Assembly (NCBI RefSeq): GCF_001295975.1
Contig: NZ_LJHU01000046.1
Span: 1 to 51,539, forward strand
Reading direction: 5' to 3'
DNA: 51,539 nucleotides
Source of the DNA: Brevundimonas sp. AAP58
GTDB taxonomy: Bacteria > Pseudomonadota > Alphaproteobacteria > Caulobacterales > Caulobacteraceae
Shown here: piece by piece, positions 20,330-27,833 of the stretch
Layout of the letters: every line of letters starts with the position of its first letter
Numbering within the stretch: position 1 is the first letter of the stretch
Translations under genes and position numbers: made by a program
The notes under the pieces: generated by a model
Told to the model about the DNA's origin: nothing
The model's input: the letters and a program-made list of their open reading frames with translations, nothing else
Database searches by the model: none

Positions 20330-23173
20330 CTATTCCACGCTGGCGGCCACCACACCGGCGCGCCAGGCCCTGGACGGATCCAGGTAGCGCTGGGCCAGCG
20401 TCTGGATCGTGGCGGGCGTGACGGCCTCCAGATCGGCGATGTGGCCGGTGATCTCGGCCACGGCCGCCGGATCGGTGTCGACATCGGACAGCTGGCTCAG
20501 CCAGTACTCATTTCCGGCCTGGGCCCTGCGCAGACGCTCGACCTCGGGCGCGCGGGCCCGGGTGAGCTCGTCTTCGGTGATCGGCACGTCCCTCAGCGAG
20601 GCCGCGATGGCGGCCATTTCGGTGAAGAAGGTCGCGCGGTTCTCCGGCGTTACCTGGGCCGAGGCGAAGATCGAGCCATAGCCTTCGAACACGTCCGACG
20701 ACGACGACCCGACGCTGGGCGAATAGGTGATCGCCAGTTCCTCGCGGATGCGCTCGATGACCCGCAGCTCCATGACGGCCGCGAGCAGGCCGAGCTGGCG
20801 CGCTTCGGTCCGGTCGCCGACAGAGTCGGTCGTCGGCCAGGCGATGTAGGCCATGGCCTGTTCGGCCGGCCCGAGGTGGGTCAGGCGCACCGGCTCGGGC
20901 GTGGCGGCCGGGAAGCGCAGGACCCGGGCCTCGGGGCTGGGCGTCGGTGCCGCCGGACGGGCCGGCAGGGCACCGAACGTGGAGCCGACCGCGGCGATGG
21001 CGTCCTGAACCGTCACGTCGCCAACGACGGTGACGTCGATCGGGCCCTGCGACAGGCCTGCGATCACGCCCGCCTTCAGCTGATCGTTCGTCCAGCCCGC
21101 GATCTCGGATGGGTTGGGGAAGGTCTGGCGTGCGTCGCCCGAGGCCAGGAGACCGGACGACTGGATGGCGAAAGCCCCCGCAGGGGTGGCCGACTGCTGG
21201 GCCACGATCTGGGGGAACAGGGCCTTGATCTGCTCGAACGGGGCAGGACGCAGGCCTGGATCGGTCAGATAAGCCGCCAGGACCTGCATCTGCAGGCTCA
21301 GGTCCGCCGGACGGGTCGTCCCCGACAGGCGATAGGCGTCGCCATCGAGCGCGAAGCCGGCCGAATAGATGCGTCCGGACAGGACACGGTTCAGCTCGTC
21401 CAGCGTCAGACGACCCAGACCGCCCGCTGTGAAGGTGAAACCGGCCAGGGACTGGGGATCAGGCGTCGTGGTCGACAGGCCCAGCTCGCCGATGCCGGTC
21501 TCGACGCTGACCAGGATCTGTTCGTCGCGGAAGTCGGTCGGCTTGACCGTCAGGCGCGTGCCGTTCGGGAAGGTGACGACGGTCGCGCCGATGTCGGCGA
21601 TCTCGCGGACCTCGCTGGGCTGGGCGGCCTGGCCGAAGTCGGCGTAGGGCCACTCGAGCGCCGCGGCCTCGGCGCGCGCCGTCACCGGCACGGCCTGGGA
21701 GGCCTGCAGCATAGCGGTCACCGCCGCCTCGCCGCCCTCGATGGGCTCGGGCGTGACCACCAGAACCAGCGGTCCCTCGCCCTGGAAGGCCTCGCGCACG
21801 GCGGCGTTGACGGCGTCCGGCGTCAGGTTGGCGACCGTGGCATTGAAGATATCCAGGGTGGTCTGCGGATGGACGAAGACGCGGTTGTCATTGGTGGCCT
21901 GCAGCAGACCGTTGACCAGCGCCGGCGTCGTCCGCGTCGCGGCGGCGGCAACAGCGTTCTCTAGCGCGGTACGATTTTCGGTGATCTCGCGCTGAAGCTC
22001 GGCCTGGGTGACGCCGAACTGGACGATGCGGCGGGTCTCCTGCTCCATCGCCTCGATCGCGCGCTGGATGCCACCCGGATTGAAGCTGGCCGAGACCGAG
22101 CCGAGATCGAGACTGTTCACGATGGTCTGGGCCGAAGCGCCCGCGCCCACGAACGGCGGATTGTCGGCCCGCGCCAGTTCGCCAAAGCGGCGGTTCAGCA
22201 CCGCGAGGCCCAGGCTCCGAACGATGCGCGACTGGCGCTCGGCAACGGTGTCAGGATCGCGGTCGGGCGCGCGGGTCCAGTTGATCTGGACCGAGGACTG
22301 GATACCCGGCTCGACCAGGATGCGGGTCTCGGCCTCGCGCGGGGCGACGGTGCCCAGATCGGGCTCCGGCCCATCGGGCGCGCTGGGCTCCCAGCTCTCG
22401 AAGGCCGCGCGGATCTTGCCTTCCATCACATCGACGTCGAAGTCGCCGACGGCCAGCATGGTCGCGCGACTGGGCCGGTAATAGGCCTCGTAGAAGGCGA
22501 CGAAGCGGTCGCGCGGGGCGGTGCGGATGATCTCCAGATCGCCGATCGGGAACCGGTTGGCCAGGCGTTGGCCGGGGGCGAGCAGGGCCAGCTGGGCCTT
22601 GGCGCTGCGCAGCTGGGGCGTGTTGCGGGTGCGCTCCTCGCCGACGATGACGCCGCGCTCTTCGTCGATGGCCTGGGGATCCATCAGGGCCTCGGACACC
22701 TGCTCGCGCATGATGCGAAGCGCCGTGTCGACCGTCTCATCGTTCGTGCGGGGCAGTTCCAGCTGATAGAAGGTCTGGTCGAAGCCCGTCGCGGCGTTGG
22801 TATCGGCGCCGAACGCCAGGCCCAGCCGCTCCAGAATGCGCAGCAGCTCGTTCTCGGGAATGTTGGTCGTCCCGTTGAAGGCCATGTGCTCCATGAAGTG
22901 GGCCAGACCCAGCTGGGTCTCGTCCTCCATCAGCGAGCCGGCGTCGATGCGCAGGCGAAGCGACGCCTGTCCCGGCGGGGTGGCGTTCCTGAGGATCGCA
23001 TAGCGCATGCCGTTGGGCAGGGTGCCGAAGCGCACATTGGCATCGGCGGGAATGTCGCTCGTCGTCTGCGGCCAGGGATCGGACGGCGCTTCCTGGGCCA
23101 GGGCGGGCATGGCGCTGGTGATCAGGGCAAGGCCCGAGGCGGCGGCGAGCAGCAGTCGGCGGGTCTTCAGCAT
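20330..23173 (-). CDS. M16-family zinc metallopeptidase, exported
   Basis: 947 aa from the ATG at 23173, which has GGAG 6 nt upstream (an ATG at 23188 is less well placed). The signal ends MPALAQ. The inverted zinc motif HFMEH is at residues 92-96, with the downstream acidic ligand region EERGVIVGEERTR. Three further M16-type domains follow, including the R/Y substrate-binding region near the C-terminus (ERIREELAITYSPSVG). Family members degrade peptides in the periplasm or act on membrane-associated substrates. It stands alone, 105 bp from the carbonic anhydrase gene. Confidence 0.95.
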   Translation of the reverse strand: MLKTRRLLLAAASGLALITSAMPALAQEAPSDPWPQTTSDIPADANVRFGTLPNGMRYAILRNATPPGQASLRLRIDAGSLMEDETQLGLAHFMEHMAFNGTTNIPENELLRILERLGLAFGADTNAATGFDQTFYQLELPRTNDETVDTALRIMREQVSEALMDPQAIDEERGVIVGEERTRNTPQLRSAKAQLALLAPGQRLANRFPIGDLEIIRTAPRDRFVAFYEAYYRPSRATMLAVGDFDVDVMEGKIRAAFESWEPSAPDGPEPDLGTVAPREAETRILVEPGIQSSVQINWTRAPDRDPDTVAERQSRIVRSLGLAVLNRRFGELARADNPPFVGAGASAQTIVNSLDLGSVSASFNPGGIQRAIEAMEQETRRIVQFGVTQAELQREITENRTALENAVAAAATRTTPALVNGLLQATNDNRVFVHPQTTLDIFNATVANLTPDAVNAAVREAFQGEGPLVLVVTPEPIEGGEAAVTAMLQASQAVPVTARAEAAALEWPYADFGQAAQPSEVREIADIGATVVTFPNGTRLTVKPTDFRDEQILVSVETGIGELGLSTTTPDPQSLAGFTFTAGGLGRLTLDELNRVLSGRIYSAGFALDGDAYRLSGTTRPADLSLQMQVLAAYLTDPGLRPAPFEQIKALFPQIVAQQSATPAGAFAIQSSGLLASGDARQTFPNPSEIAGWTNDQLKAGVIAGLSQGPIDVTVVGDVTVQDAIAAVGSTFGALPARPAAPTPSPEARVLRFPAATPEPVRLTHLGPAEQAMAYIAWPTTDSVGDRTEARQLGLLAAVMELRVIERIREELAITYSPSVGSSSSDVFEGYGSIFASAQVTPENRATFFTEMAAIAASLRDVPITEDELTRARAPEVERLRRAQAGNEYWLSQLSDVDTDPAAVAEITGHIADLEAVTPATIQTLAQRYLDPSRAWRAGVVAASVE

Positions 23174-23278
23174 GGTGGCTCCGGTCATGGGGCGAGGCGT
23201 GACGATGACCAGACGGCCCCCCGCTTGGTCGGGTCCGATCCTTAACGTCCCGTCATGAAGTGTAAAATGAACTTTACG

Positions 23279-23812
23279 TCAGGAATCGATCCGAAGCCCG
23301 GCCGCATACCGCTTCCAGTTTTGCACATAGTGCTCGGCCGAGGCCTCCAGCGCCGCGATCTGGCCGGGCTCCAGTTGGCGAACCACCTTGCCCGGCTGGC
23401 CCATGACGAGGCTGCCGTCGGGGATCACCTTGCCCTCGGTGATCAGGGTGTTGGCTCCGATCAGGCAGTTCTTCCCGATCTGCGCCCGGCCCAGCACCAC
23501 CGCTCCGATGCCGATCAGGGTCCCGTCGCCGATCGTGCAGGAATGTAGCATGGCCATGTGCCCGACCGTGACGTTCGCCCCGATGATGAGAGGCTCGCCG
23601 GGGTCGGAATGCAGCACGCTACCGTCCTGGATGTTGGTGTTCTCGCCGATGACGATCGGATCGTTGTCGCCGCGTACCACCGCGCCGAACCAGATGCTGG
23701 CCCCCGACTTCAGCGTCACATCGCCGATCACCGTGGCGTTCGGCGCGATCCAGTATTCGCCGTCTGCCGGCAGCTGCGGTTTCTTGTCCGCCAGCGAATA
23801 GACTGTCATCAA
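23279..23812 (-). CDS. Gamma-class carbonic anhydrase-like protein
   Basis: 177 aa left-handed beta-helix with hexapeptide repeats ([33 protein letters not shown]). Zinc histidines expected for the family are present in VLHSDPG and [10 protein letters not shown]. Trimeric members hydrate CO2; many bacterial ones (PaaY, CaiE, YrdA types) have weak or unproved activity, so the reaction is not certain. The start may be 23812 or the adjacent ATG at 23809. No partner gene is adjacent on the same strand within 100 bp. Confidence 0.93.
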   Translation of the reverse strand: MMTVYSLADKKPQLPADGEYWIAPNATVIGDVTLKSGASIWFGAVVRGDNDPIVIGENTNIQDGSVLHSDPGEPLIIGANVTVGHMAMLHSCTIGDGTLIGIGAVVLGRAQIGKNCLIGANTLITEGKVIPDGSLVMGQPGKVVRQLEPGQIAALEASAEHYVQNWKRYAAGLRIDS

Positions 23813-23843
23813 ACCCTCATCTGATCTGGAACGCTTTGGCGCT

Positions 23844-23859
23844 TTAAGCCTTCGTAAAC
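23844..23859. promoter_or_regulatory. Possible CtrA box before the phoH leader
   Basis: TTAA-N7-TAAAC differs from the Caulobacter CtrA consensus TTAA-N7-TTAAC by one base. It lies between the divergent carbonic anhydrase and phoH genes. A single near match of this length is weak evidence. Confidence 0.25.
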
Positions 23860-23866
23860 CACGTTA

Positions 23867-24094
23867 GCATCAAGGTGTTGATGCGATTCGAGGCGGCCAT
23901 TTCCGCCCCGGATCCGAAGCCGGATCAAGCCCGGTCCGGTCAGAGCCCAGGAGAGCGTGCGTGTCGCGTTCGGGTCTACGGCGGTCGTCTCCGCCGGATG
24001 TGGGATACATCTGCGACCCCGGACGCTGCGTCTTCGCCTTCCGCCACCTCCCCACCCTCGTTCGAGGCGATGCCATTCCGGCGTCGCCTTTTTT
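23867..24094 (+). promoter_or_regulatory. Structured leader upstream of phoH
   Basis: Successive hairpins are visible: GCATCAA-GGTG-TTGATGC (23867-23884), GGCGG/CCGCC (23892-23907) and CCGGAT/GTCCGG (23920-23939). A three-way junction follows: GUUCGGGUC (23968-23976) pairs with GACCCcGGAC (24015-24024) around CGGCGG/CCGCCG (23979-23996) and GATGT/ACATC (23997-24011). An intrinsic terminator closes the series. It could be a riboswitch-like or attenuating leader or a separate small RNA. A small ORF overlaps it, so coding is an alternative explanation. Confidence 0.35.
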
Positions 24095-24110
24095 CATGCC
24101 TGGAGCCTGA
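23961..24110 (+). CDS. Possible 49-residue upstream ORF coupled to phoH
   Basis: GTG start with AGGAGAG at 23949-23955, an unusually good RBS, and a TGA that ends one base before the phoH ATG. The peptide begins MSRSGLRRSSPPDVGY and contains CDPGRC; I recognise no family. The middle codons show strong GC at third positions, as in neighbouring genes, but the ends do not. The terminator-like hairpin lies inside its last third, so translation could disrupt it, as with a leader peptide. It may equally be chance. Confidence 0.35.
   Translation: MSRSGLRRSSPPDVGYICDPGRCVFAFRHLPTLVRGDAIPASPFFMPGA
24066..24094 (+). terminator. Intrinsic terminator-like hairpin just upstream of phoH
   Basis: GGCGATGCC-ATTCC-GGCGTCGCC (nine pairs, one U-G) followed directly by six T. 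It is 17 bp before the phoH ATG and oriented to stop transcription entering phoH. Confidence 0.55.
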
Positions 24111-24111
24111 A

Positions 24112-24888
24112 ATGACCAAGCGCGCGGCCCTCAAGCGTCAAGCTCGTGAAGCGGGGGCCTTCGACGGCCCCGACTATGGCGCCCACGACGCCAAGGTCCG
24201 GCGGTTGCCGGTCTCGCAAGGCCGCGGGTGGTCGCCCCATCCCTCCAACGACGACCGCGACCAGGCCTACCTCAAGACGCTGAAGCCCAAATCCGAGGGC
24301 CAGGCCGAACTTCTGAACGCCGTCGACACCCACAACCTGACGCTCGCTCTCGGGCCCGCAGGCACCGGCAAGACCTATCTCGCCGTCGCCAAGGCGGTAG
24401 AGGCGCTGGAGGCCGGCAAGGTCGGCCGCATCGTGCTCTCCCGCCCCGCGGTGGAGGCGGGCGAATCCATCGGCTTCCTGCCCGGTGCCATGGAGGACAA
24501 GCTCGCCCCATACTTGCGCCCCCTCTACGACGCCCTGTCGGACCGGCTGTCGATGAAGCGGGTCGGCGCCCTGATGGCCGAGGGCCTGATCGAGATCGCC
24601 CCCATCGGCTATATGCGCGGCCGCACCCTGAACAACGCCTTCGTGGTGGTCGACGAGGCGCAGAACTGCACCTACACCCAGCTGAAGATGCTGCTGACGC
24701 GGCTGGGGTGGCACTCGACGATGGTCGTCACCGGCGACCCCCATCAGTCGGACTTGCTGCCGGGCGTCTCGGGCCTGGCCGACATCGCGTCCAAGCTGGA
24801 GGCGGTGCCGGAGATCGCCGTGGTGCGCCTGGCCGAGCAGGACATCGTGCGCCACCCGCTGGTGGCGAGCATGATCGGGGTGCTTTGA
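24112..24888 (+). CDS. phoH: PhoH-family ATPase
   Basis: 258 aa from the ATG at 24112, with GGAG at 24102-24105. The frame is open farther upstream but that part has no PhoH similarity. Walker A GPAGTGKT is at residues 81-88, VEAGESIGFLPG follows, and Walker B VVVDEAQN has Asp181. GDPHQSDL matches motif III of the SF1-like PhoH fold. The family is linked to RNA metabolism and, in enterobacteria, phosphate starvation; the exact role is unsettled. No endonuclease YbeY is adjacent, unlike the PhoL paralogue locus. Confidence 0.92.
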   Translation: MTKRAALKRQAREAGAFDGPDYGAHDAKVRRLPVSQGRGWSPHPSNDDRDQAYLKTLKPKSEGQAELLNAVDTHNLTLALGPAGTGKTYLAVAKAVEALEAGKVGRIVLSRPAVEAGESIGFLPGAMEDKLAPYLRPLYDALSDRLSMKRVGALMAEGLIEIAPIGYMRGRTLNNAFVVVDEAQNCTYTQLKMLLTRLGWHSTMVVTGDPHQSDLLPGVSGLADIASKLEAVPEIAVVRLAEQDIVRHPLVASMIGVL

Positions 24889-25039
24889 TCCGGACGGTCA
24901 GAACGGGCCGAACCCAGACGCCCCGGAGCAGCATCGAGTTCGAACGCGACGTCCCAGGCTGACGCGAACCTTTCTCGTCGCTGACCTGTTCGATCCGGCC
25001 AGTGAACGCCGAGCTATCCGATTTTGCAATGACAGAGCG

Positions 25040-25054
25040 CTTTGACTTTCAAAG
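25040..25054. promoter_or_regulatory. Perfect inverted repeat upstream of the membrane protein gene
   Basis: CTTTGA-CTT-TCAAAG, 76 bp before the ATG at 25130, in a locally AT-richer stretch (TTGACTTTCAAAG could include a -35). It may be an operator for an unlinked regulator. Confidence 0.3.
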
Positions 25055-25129
25055 TTCTTCGTGTACTTCATTGCCAGCTGGTCGCTATCGGCGAGACCCG
25101 GCCGGGGGCCGGTGACCGGAGGATTCACG

Positions 25130-25690
25130 ATGACCGATTATTTAGCCATGTCGCTCGCCGACGCCCGGCGGGAGTACCTGGCGACAACCACTACAGCCAT
25201 GCCGATCGGAGGCTTCATCGCCTGGAGCGCGCTCACGGCGGCCGCCTACTATCTGGGAGAGGCGCTCCCGAGCTTCGCCCCGTTCATTGCGGCGGCGGTG
25301 CCGTTCCCTCTCGCTCTCCTGATCGACAAGCTCAGGGGCAGGCCTGGCATACGACCTGAGAGCCGGCGCAACCCCATCACGCAGTTGTTCATGCGGTTCA
25401 TCACCGTGGTCGCCCTTCTCATACCGTTCGTCGTGATCGCCGCCCAAGAGGCCGTCAACATGGACCTGCTCATCCTCGGCCTGGCCATTCTCGCGGGGCT
25501 TGTTTGGGTGCCGCACGGTTGGGGAGCGAACGATCCTGCCGGCTTCGTCCACTTCGTGATGAGGGCCGCACTTTGCTATTCCGCCTATCTGTTCGCACCC
25601 GAGCCGGTGCGCGGTGCGGCCATAGCCGGTGCGGCGGCCCTGACCTACGTCTACGCCATCGTCGCGATGAAGAGGCCTCGGCGCGCTTGA
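25130..25690 (+). CDS. Small integral membrane protein, function unknown
   Basis: 186 aa from the ATG at 25130, preceded by CGGAGGA 7 nt upstream. After a short polar N-terminus (MTDYLAMSLADARREYL) there are five or six hydrophobic segments: about residues 22-40, 45-62, 86-108, 112-125, 140-155 and 160-178. The layout resembles the DUF7010 group of membrane proteins, but I am not certain. It has no close neighbour on the same strand. Upstream DNA is less GC-rich than average. Confidence 0.75.
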   Translation: MTDYLAMSLADARREYLATTTTAMPIGGFIAWSALTAAAYYLGEALPSFAPFIAAAVPFPLALLIDKLRGRPGIRPESRRNPITQLFMRFITVVALLIPFVVIAAQEAVNMDLLILGLAILAGLVWVPHGWGANDPAGFVHFVMRAALCYSAYLFAPEPVRGAAIAGAAALTYVYAIVAMKRPRRA

Positions 25691-25777
25691 CCCGTGAACC
25701 GCAGTCCGCGCCTTGAGCCCAGCATCGACCTCAATGCTGATAGTCAGCGCCTGAACCGGATATCCGCAGGAAGGCCA

Positions 25778-25917
25778 ATCTCTGGCCCCGCAGAGATCCC
25801 GAAAGATTGGCGACCCCGGCAGAGCAGCACTTTATTGGCCAAGTCAATGGGTTGGCGGTGTCTAACCCTGCGGGATTTAGTCCCGCAGGGGCTGGCGAGC
25901 ATGGCCAGTGTCTAACC
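25778..25917. repeat. Hairpins and direct repeats beside the distal att copy
   Basis: The 307-bp stretch 25691-25997 has no convincing gene. It contains hairpin ATCTCTG/CAGAGAT (25778-25797), the 15-bp tRNA 3'-end copy (25808-25822) and a ten-pair hairpin CCCTGCGGGA-TTTAG-TCCCGCAGGG (25866-25890). The direct repeat GTGTCTAACC occurs at 25858-25867 and 25908-25917 on either side of that hairpin. Confidence 0.6.
25808..25822. repeat. Copy of the tRNA-Arg 3' end (candidate att site)
   Basis: TGGCGACCCCGGCAG matches exactly the last 15 bases of the tRNA-Arg gene (27050-27064), in the same orientation, 1.24 kb away on the 3' side of the tRNA. This is the arrangement left by a site-specific integration into a tRNA 3' end. 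Confidence 0.6.
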
Positions 25918-25997
25918 GGCTTCTCTCCCGAGAGCGGACACTGCGAGTGACCGGTCGCGACCCGTTGCGAACATAAACGGACATAGAGACACCTCCC

Positions 25998-26822
25998 TCA
26001 GCGAGAAGTTGGGAAGTGTAGATCAATGAACGCGTCTATCTCGGGTTGCCGGACGGAAACCGGGATTTCATGACCGTAATCCTCATAAATCACAGCCTTC
26101 GCCGCCACGCCGTGAGCATTAAGCGTGTAAGCAAGACGGCGAGCTTGGTTGGGGTCGGTGCGGTCGTCTTTAGCCCCGTTCAAGATCAAAGCAGCGGCTT
26201 TCACTCTCGACGCCTGCGGAAGCAGAGATCGGGACCGCAGCGCATCAGAATCGCCGCCCGTCTGCCGCATGGCCGCTGCCCGAACCGCTGAAGCGCCGGC
26301 AGTCGCCGGACGGTTCAGGAACGCGGGCAAGTCGAACAGACCCGAGATAAGCACAACGCCATCGATCCCAGGATCATCAGCGGCCATCAGGCCGGCTGTG
26401 ACAGCACCAAGGCTCACGCCCTGGAGCAGCACGCGATCAGGCTCGGCCAAGCCGTCTGCTTCGAGCTTTATGAGAACAGCGGTGACGGCTTGTTGTGTAT
26501 ACGGCCCGGCGAAATCCCTTGGCCCGTCCGAACCGCCGTAACCTGGTAAGGAGACCGCTACGGACAAATAGCCTTGGCTTGCGTATCGGTCGAGAACGCC
26601 CCAGTCGGCGAATGCCTGTCCCCCAAGTGTGGAAACGCCGTTCTGGTGACCATGCAGAAAAACTATCGTTGGCCAAGGGCCCGAACCAGCAGGTTGCCTG
26701 CTGAAATATTCCACACTCGCTGAAAGCTTCGCAGGGTGCGGGATGAGATGGCTATTGGCGCGCGATGGCCCGCTGCATGCTGTCAGAAATAACACGACCG
26801 CAATGAAGAAGTGAGGGGACAC
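25998..26822 (-). CDS. Alpha/beta-hydrolase lipoprotein
   Basis: 274 aa from a GTG at 26822, chosen because GGAGG (26829-26833) is 6 nt upstream and it gives a clean lipoprotein signal (MSPHFFIAVVLFLTAC, Cys16); longer ATG starts add unrelated sequence. The hydrolase fold shows FLHGHQNG for the oxyanion loop, nucleophile elbow GVSLGA (Ser137), an Asp in the GAKDDRTDP turn and His in YGHEIP. It is probably a peptidase-like or esterase protein on the membrane surface. Its base composition is lower in GC than neighbouring genes, and it is the only gene between the two att-like copies. An 8-bp inverted repeat (26864-26887) lies upstream. Confidence 0.85.
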   Translation of the reverse strand: MSPHFFIAVVLFLTACSGPSRANSHLIPHPAKLSASVEYFSRQPAGSGPWPTIVFLHGHQNGVSTLGGQAFADWGVLDRYASQGYLSVAVSLPGYGGSDGPRDFAGPYTQQAVTAVLIKLEADGLAEPDRVLLQGVSLGAVTAGLMAADDPGIDGVVLISGLFDLPAFLNRPATAGASAVRAAAMRQTGGDSDALRSRSLLPQASRVKAAALILNGAKDDRTDPNQARRLAYTLNAHGVAAKAVIYEDYGHEIPVSVRQPEIDAFIDLHFPTSR

Positions 26823-27049
26823 AGCAGCCTCCGTCGAGCGATGAAGCAGTTGATCACCGGACTGCATTCGCAACAAGGCGCGAATGCGGGACGATGTCAT
26901 CGGGGCAACCCGTCCCAACCCTAGGTCCGCCAACCACCCAACTCGGACGTTTGCTGGCAGACCAATTCTGGACGTCGAGGAACATTGGCGAACCTCGGTT
27001 AGACAGCCGAACCATAAGCCTTTGTTTTAAAAGATTTATGTTGGAACAC

Positions 27050-27126
27050 TGGCGACCCCGGCAGGACTCCAACCTGCGACCTCGGCTTTAGGAAAGCCTT
27101 GCTCTATGCAGCTGAGCTACGGGGCC
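27050..27126 (-). tRNA. tRNA-Arg (anticodon CCT)
   Basis: 77 nt including an encoded CCA. The acceptor arm GGCCCCG pairs with CGGGGTC, the D-arm is GCTC...GAGC, the anticodon loop TTCCTAA gives CCT, and the T-arm is GCAGG...CCTGC with loop TTGGAGT. It reads Arg AGG codons, rare in this GC-rich genome. Its last 15 bases recur at 25808-25822. A spurious peptide reading WRPRQDSNLRP on the other strand comes from this gene. Confidence 0.95.
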
Positions 27127-27220
27127 GTCGGGGCTCCCCTAGCCGGTCGCGCGTGCGCCGAAAAGCCGTCCGGCGAAATCGCCGCCCAGGCCGCCTTCGC
27201 CGTTGTGGTTAATCCCGCTT

Positions 27221-27285
27221 AAGATACAATATCTTGGGGTGAACAGATCACGAATCGGGCCGTGTCGGTGATTCGGTCCTGATTC
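27221..27285. promoter_or_regulatory. Palindrome and three GANTC sites upstream of the ABA4-like gene
   Basis: AAGATA-CAA-TATCTT (27221-27235) is a perfect inverted repeat in an AT-rich patch. It is followed by GANTC sites at 27252, 27270 and 27281, three in 34 bp and 62-96 bp before the ATG at 27348. GANTC is the CcrM methylation target in this lineage. Confidence 0.45.
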
Positions 27286-27347
27286 GTTTCGCCCCTGTTC
27301 CGCAGGTCCGCCCGCTCGCGTTAAGCCTCGTCGTCAGGAGCCGCGTC

Positions 27348-27785
27348 ATGAGCCCCCAGACCCTGTTCAGCGTCGCTAACGCCGTCGCCCTGGTCGGCTG
27401 GATCATCCTGGCGCTGGCCCCGATCCGCCGCCCGCTCGCCCTCGCGGCGGCGCGGTTCATCGGCGTGGCGCTTGCCGTGACCTACACGGTGCTGCTGGGC
27501 GGGGTGATCCTGACCCTGGGCGAGGCGGGGCGAGAGTTGGACTTCTCCTCGCTGGAGGGCGTCACCCGCGCCTTCGCACAGCCCGAGGGCGTTCTGGTCG
27601 GCTGGGTTCACTACCTGGCCTTCGACCTGTGGGTCGGGGCCTGGGCGACCGAGGACGCGGGCAAGCGCGGCCTGCCCCACTGGGCGCTGCTGCCCTGTCT
27701 GTTCTTCATCCTGATGGCCGGGCCGTTCGGCCTGCTGCTGTATCTGGCGGCCCGGACCGCGTTGACCCGCCGCATCGCCGACTGA
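27348..27785 (+). CDS. ABA4-like (DUF4281) membrane protein
   Basis: 145 aa with four hydrophobic segments (about residues 5-25, 33-56, 85-100, 107-135) and the family phrases NAVALVGWIIL, GVLVGWVHYLAFDLWVGAWA and PFGLLLYL. Plant ABA4 is needed for neoxanthin synthesis; bacterial members are uncharacterised, so no pathway is assigned. It lies 48 bp before the Suv3-like helicase gene and probably shares its transcript. Confidence 0.9.
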   Translation: MSPQTLFSVANAVALVGWIILALAPIRRPLALAAARFIGVALAVTYTVLLGGVILTLGEAGRELDFSSLEGVTRAFAQPEGVLVGWVHYLAFDLWVGAWATEDAGKRGLPHWALLPCLFFILMAGPFGLLLYLAARTALTRRIAD

Positions 27786-27833
27786 TCCGCCACGCTTGCC
27801 GACCCTCCGGCGAGACGCCACCTTGGCCTCATC

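Larger units (their letters stand above)
25808..27064. mobile_element. Remnant or minimal integrated segment at tRNA-Arg(CCT)
   Basis: The segment between the two 15-bp tRNA 3'-end copies holds one lipoprotein hydrolase gene, several inverted repeats and no integrase. It is visibly lower in GC than its surroundings. The most economical reading is a decayed genomic island that kept its ends and one cargo gene, or a small element mobilised by an integrase elsewhere. Confidence 0.4.

Noticed and set aside
23875..24111. Extension of the PhoH protein to 337 aa using the upstream ATG
   Set aside because: The added N-terminus has no PhoH similarity, crosses a terminator-like hairpin, and the ATG at 24112 has its own RBS.
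26894..27091. ORF ending in WRPRQDSNLRP
   Set aside because: The C-terminal part is the reverse complement of the tRNA-Arg gene, a common false protein.
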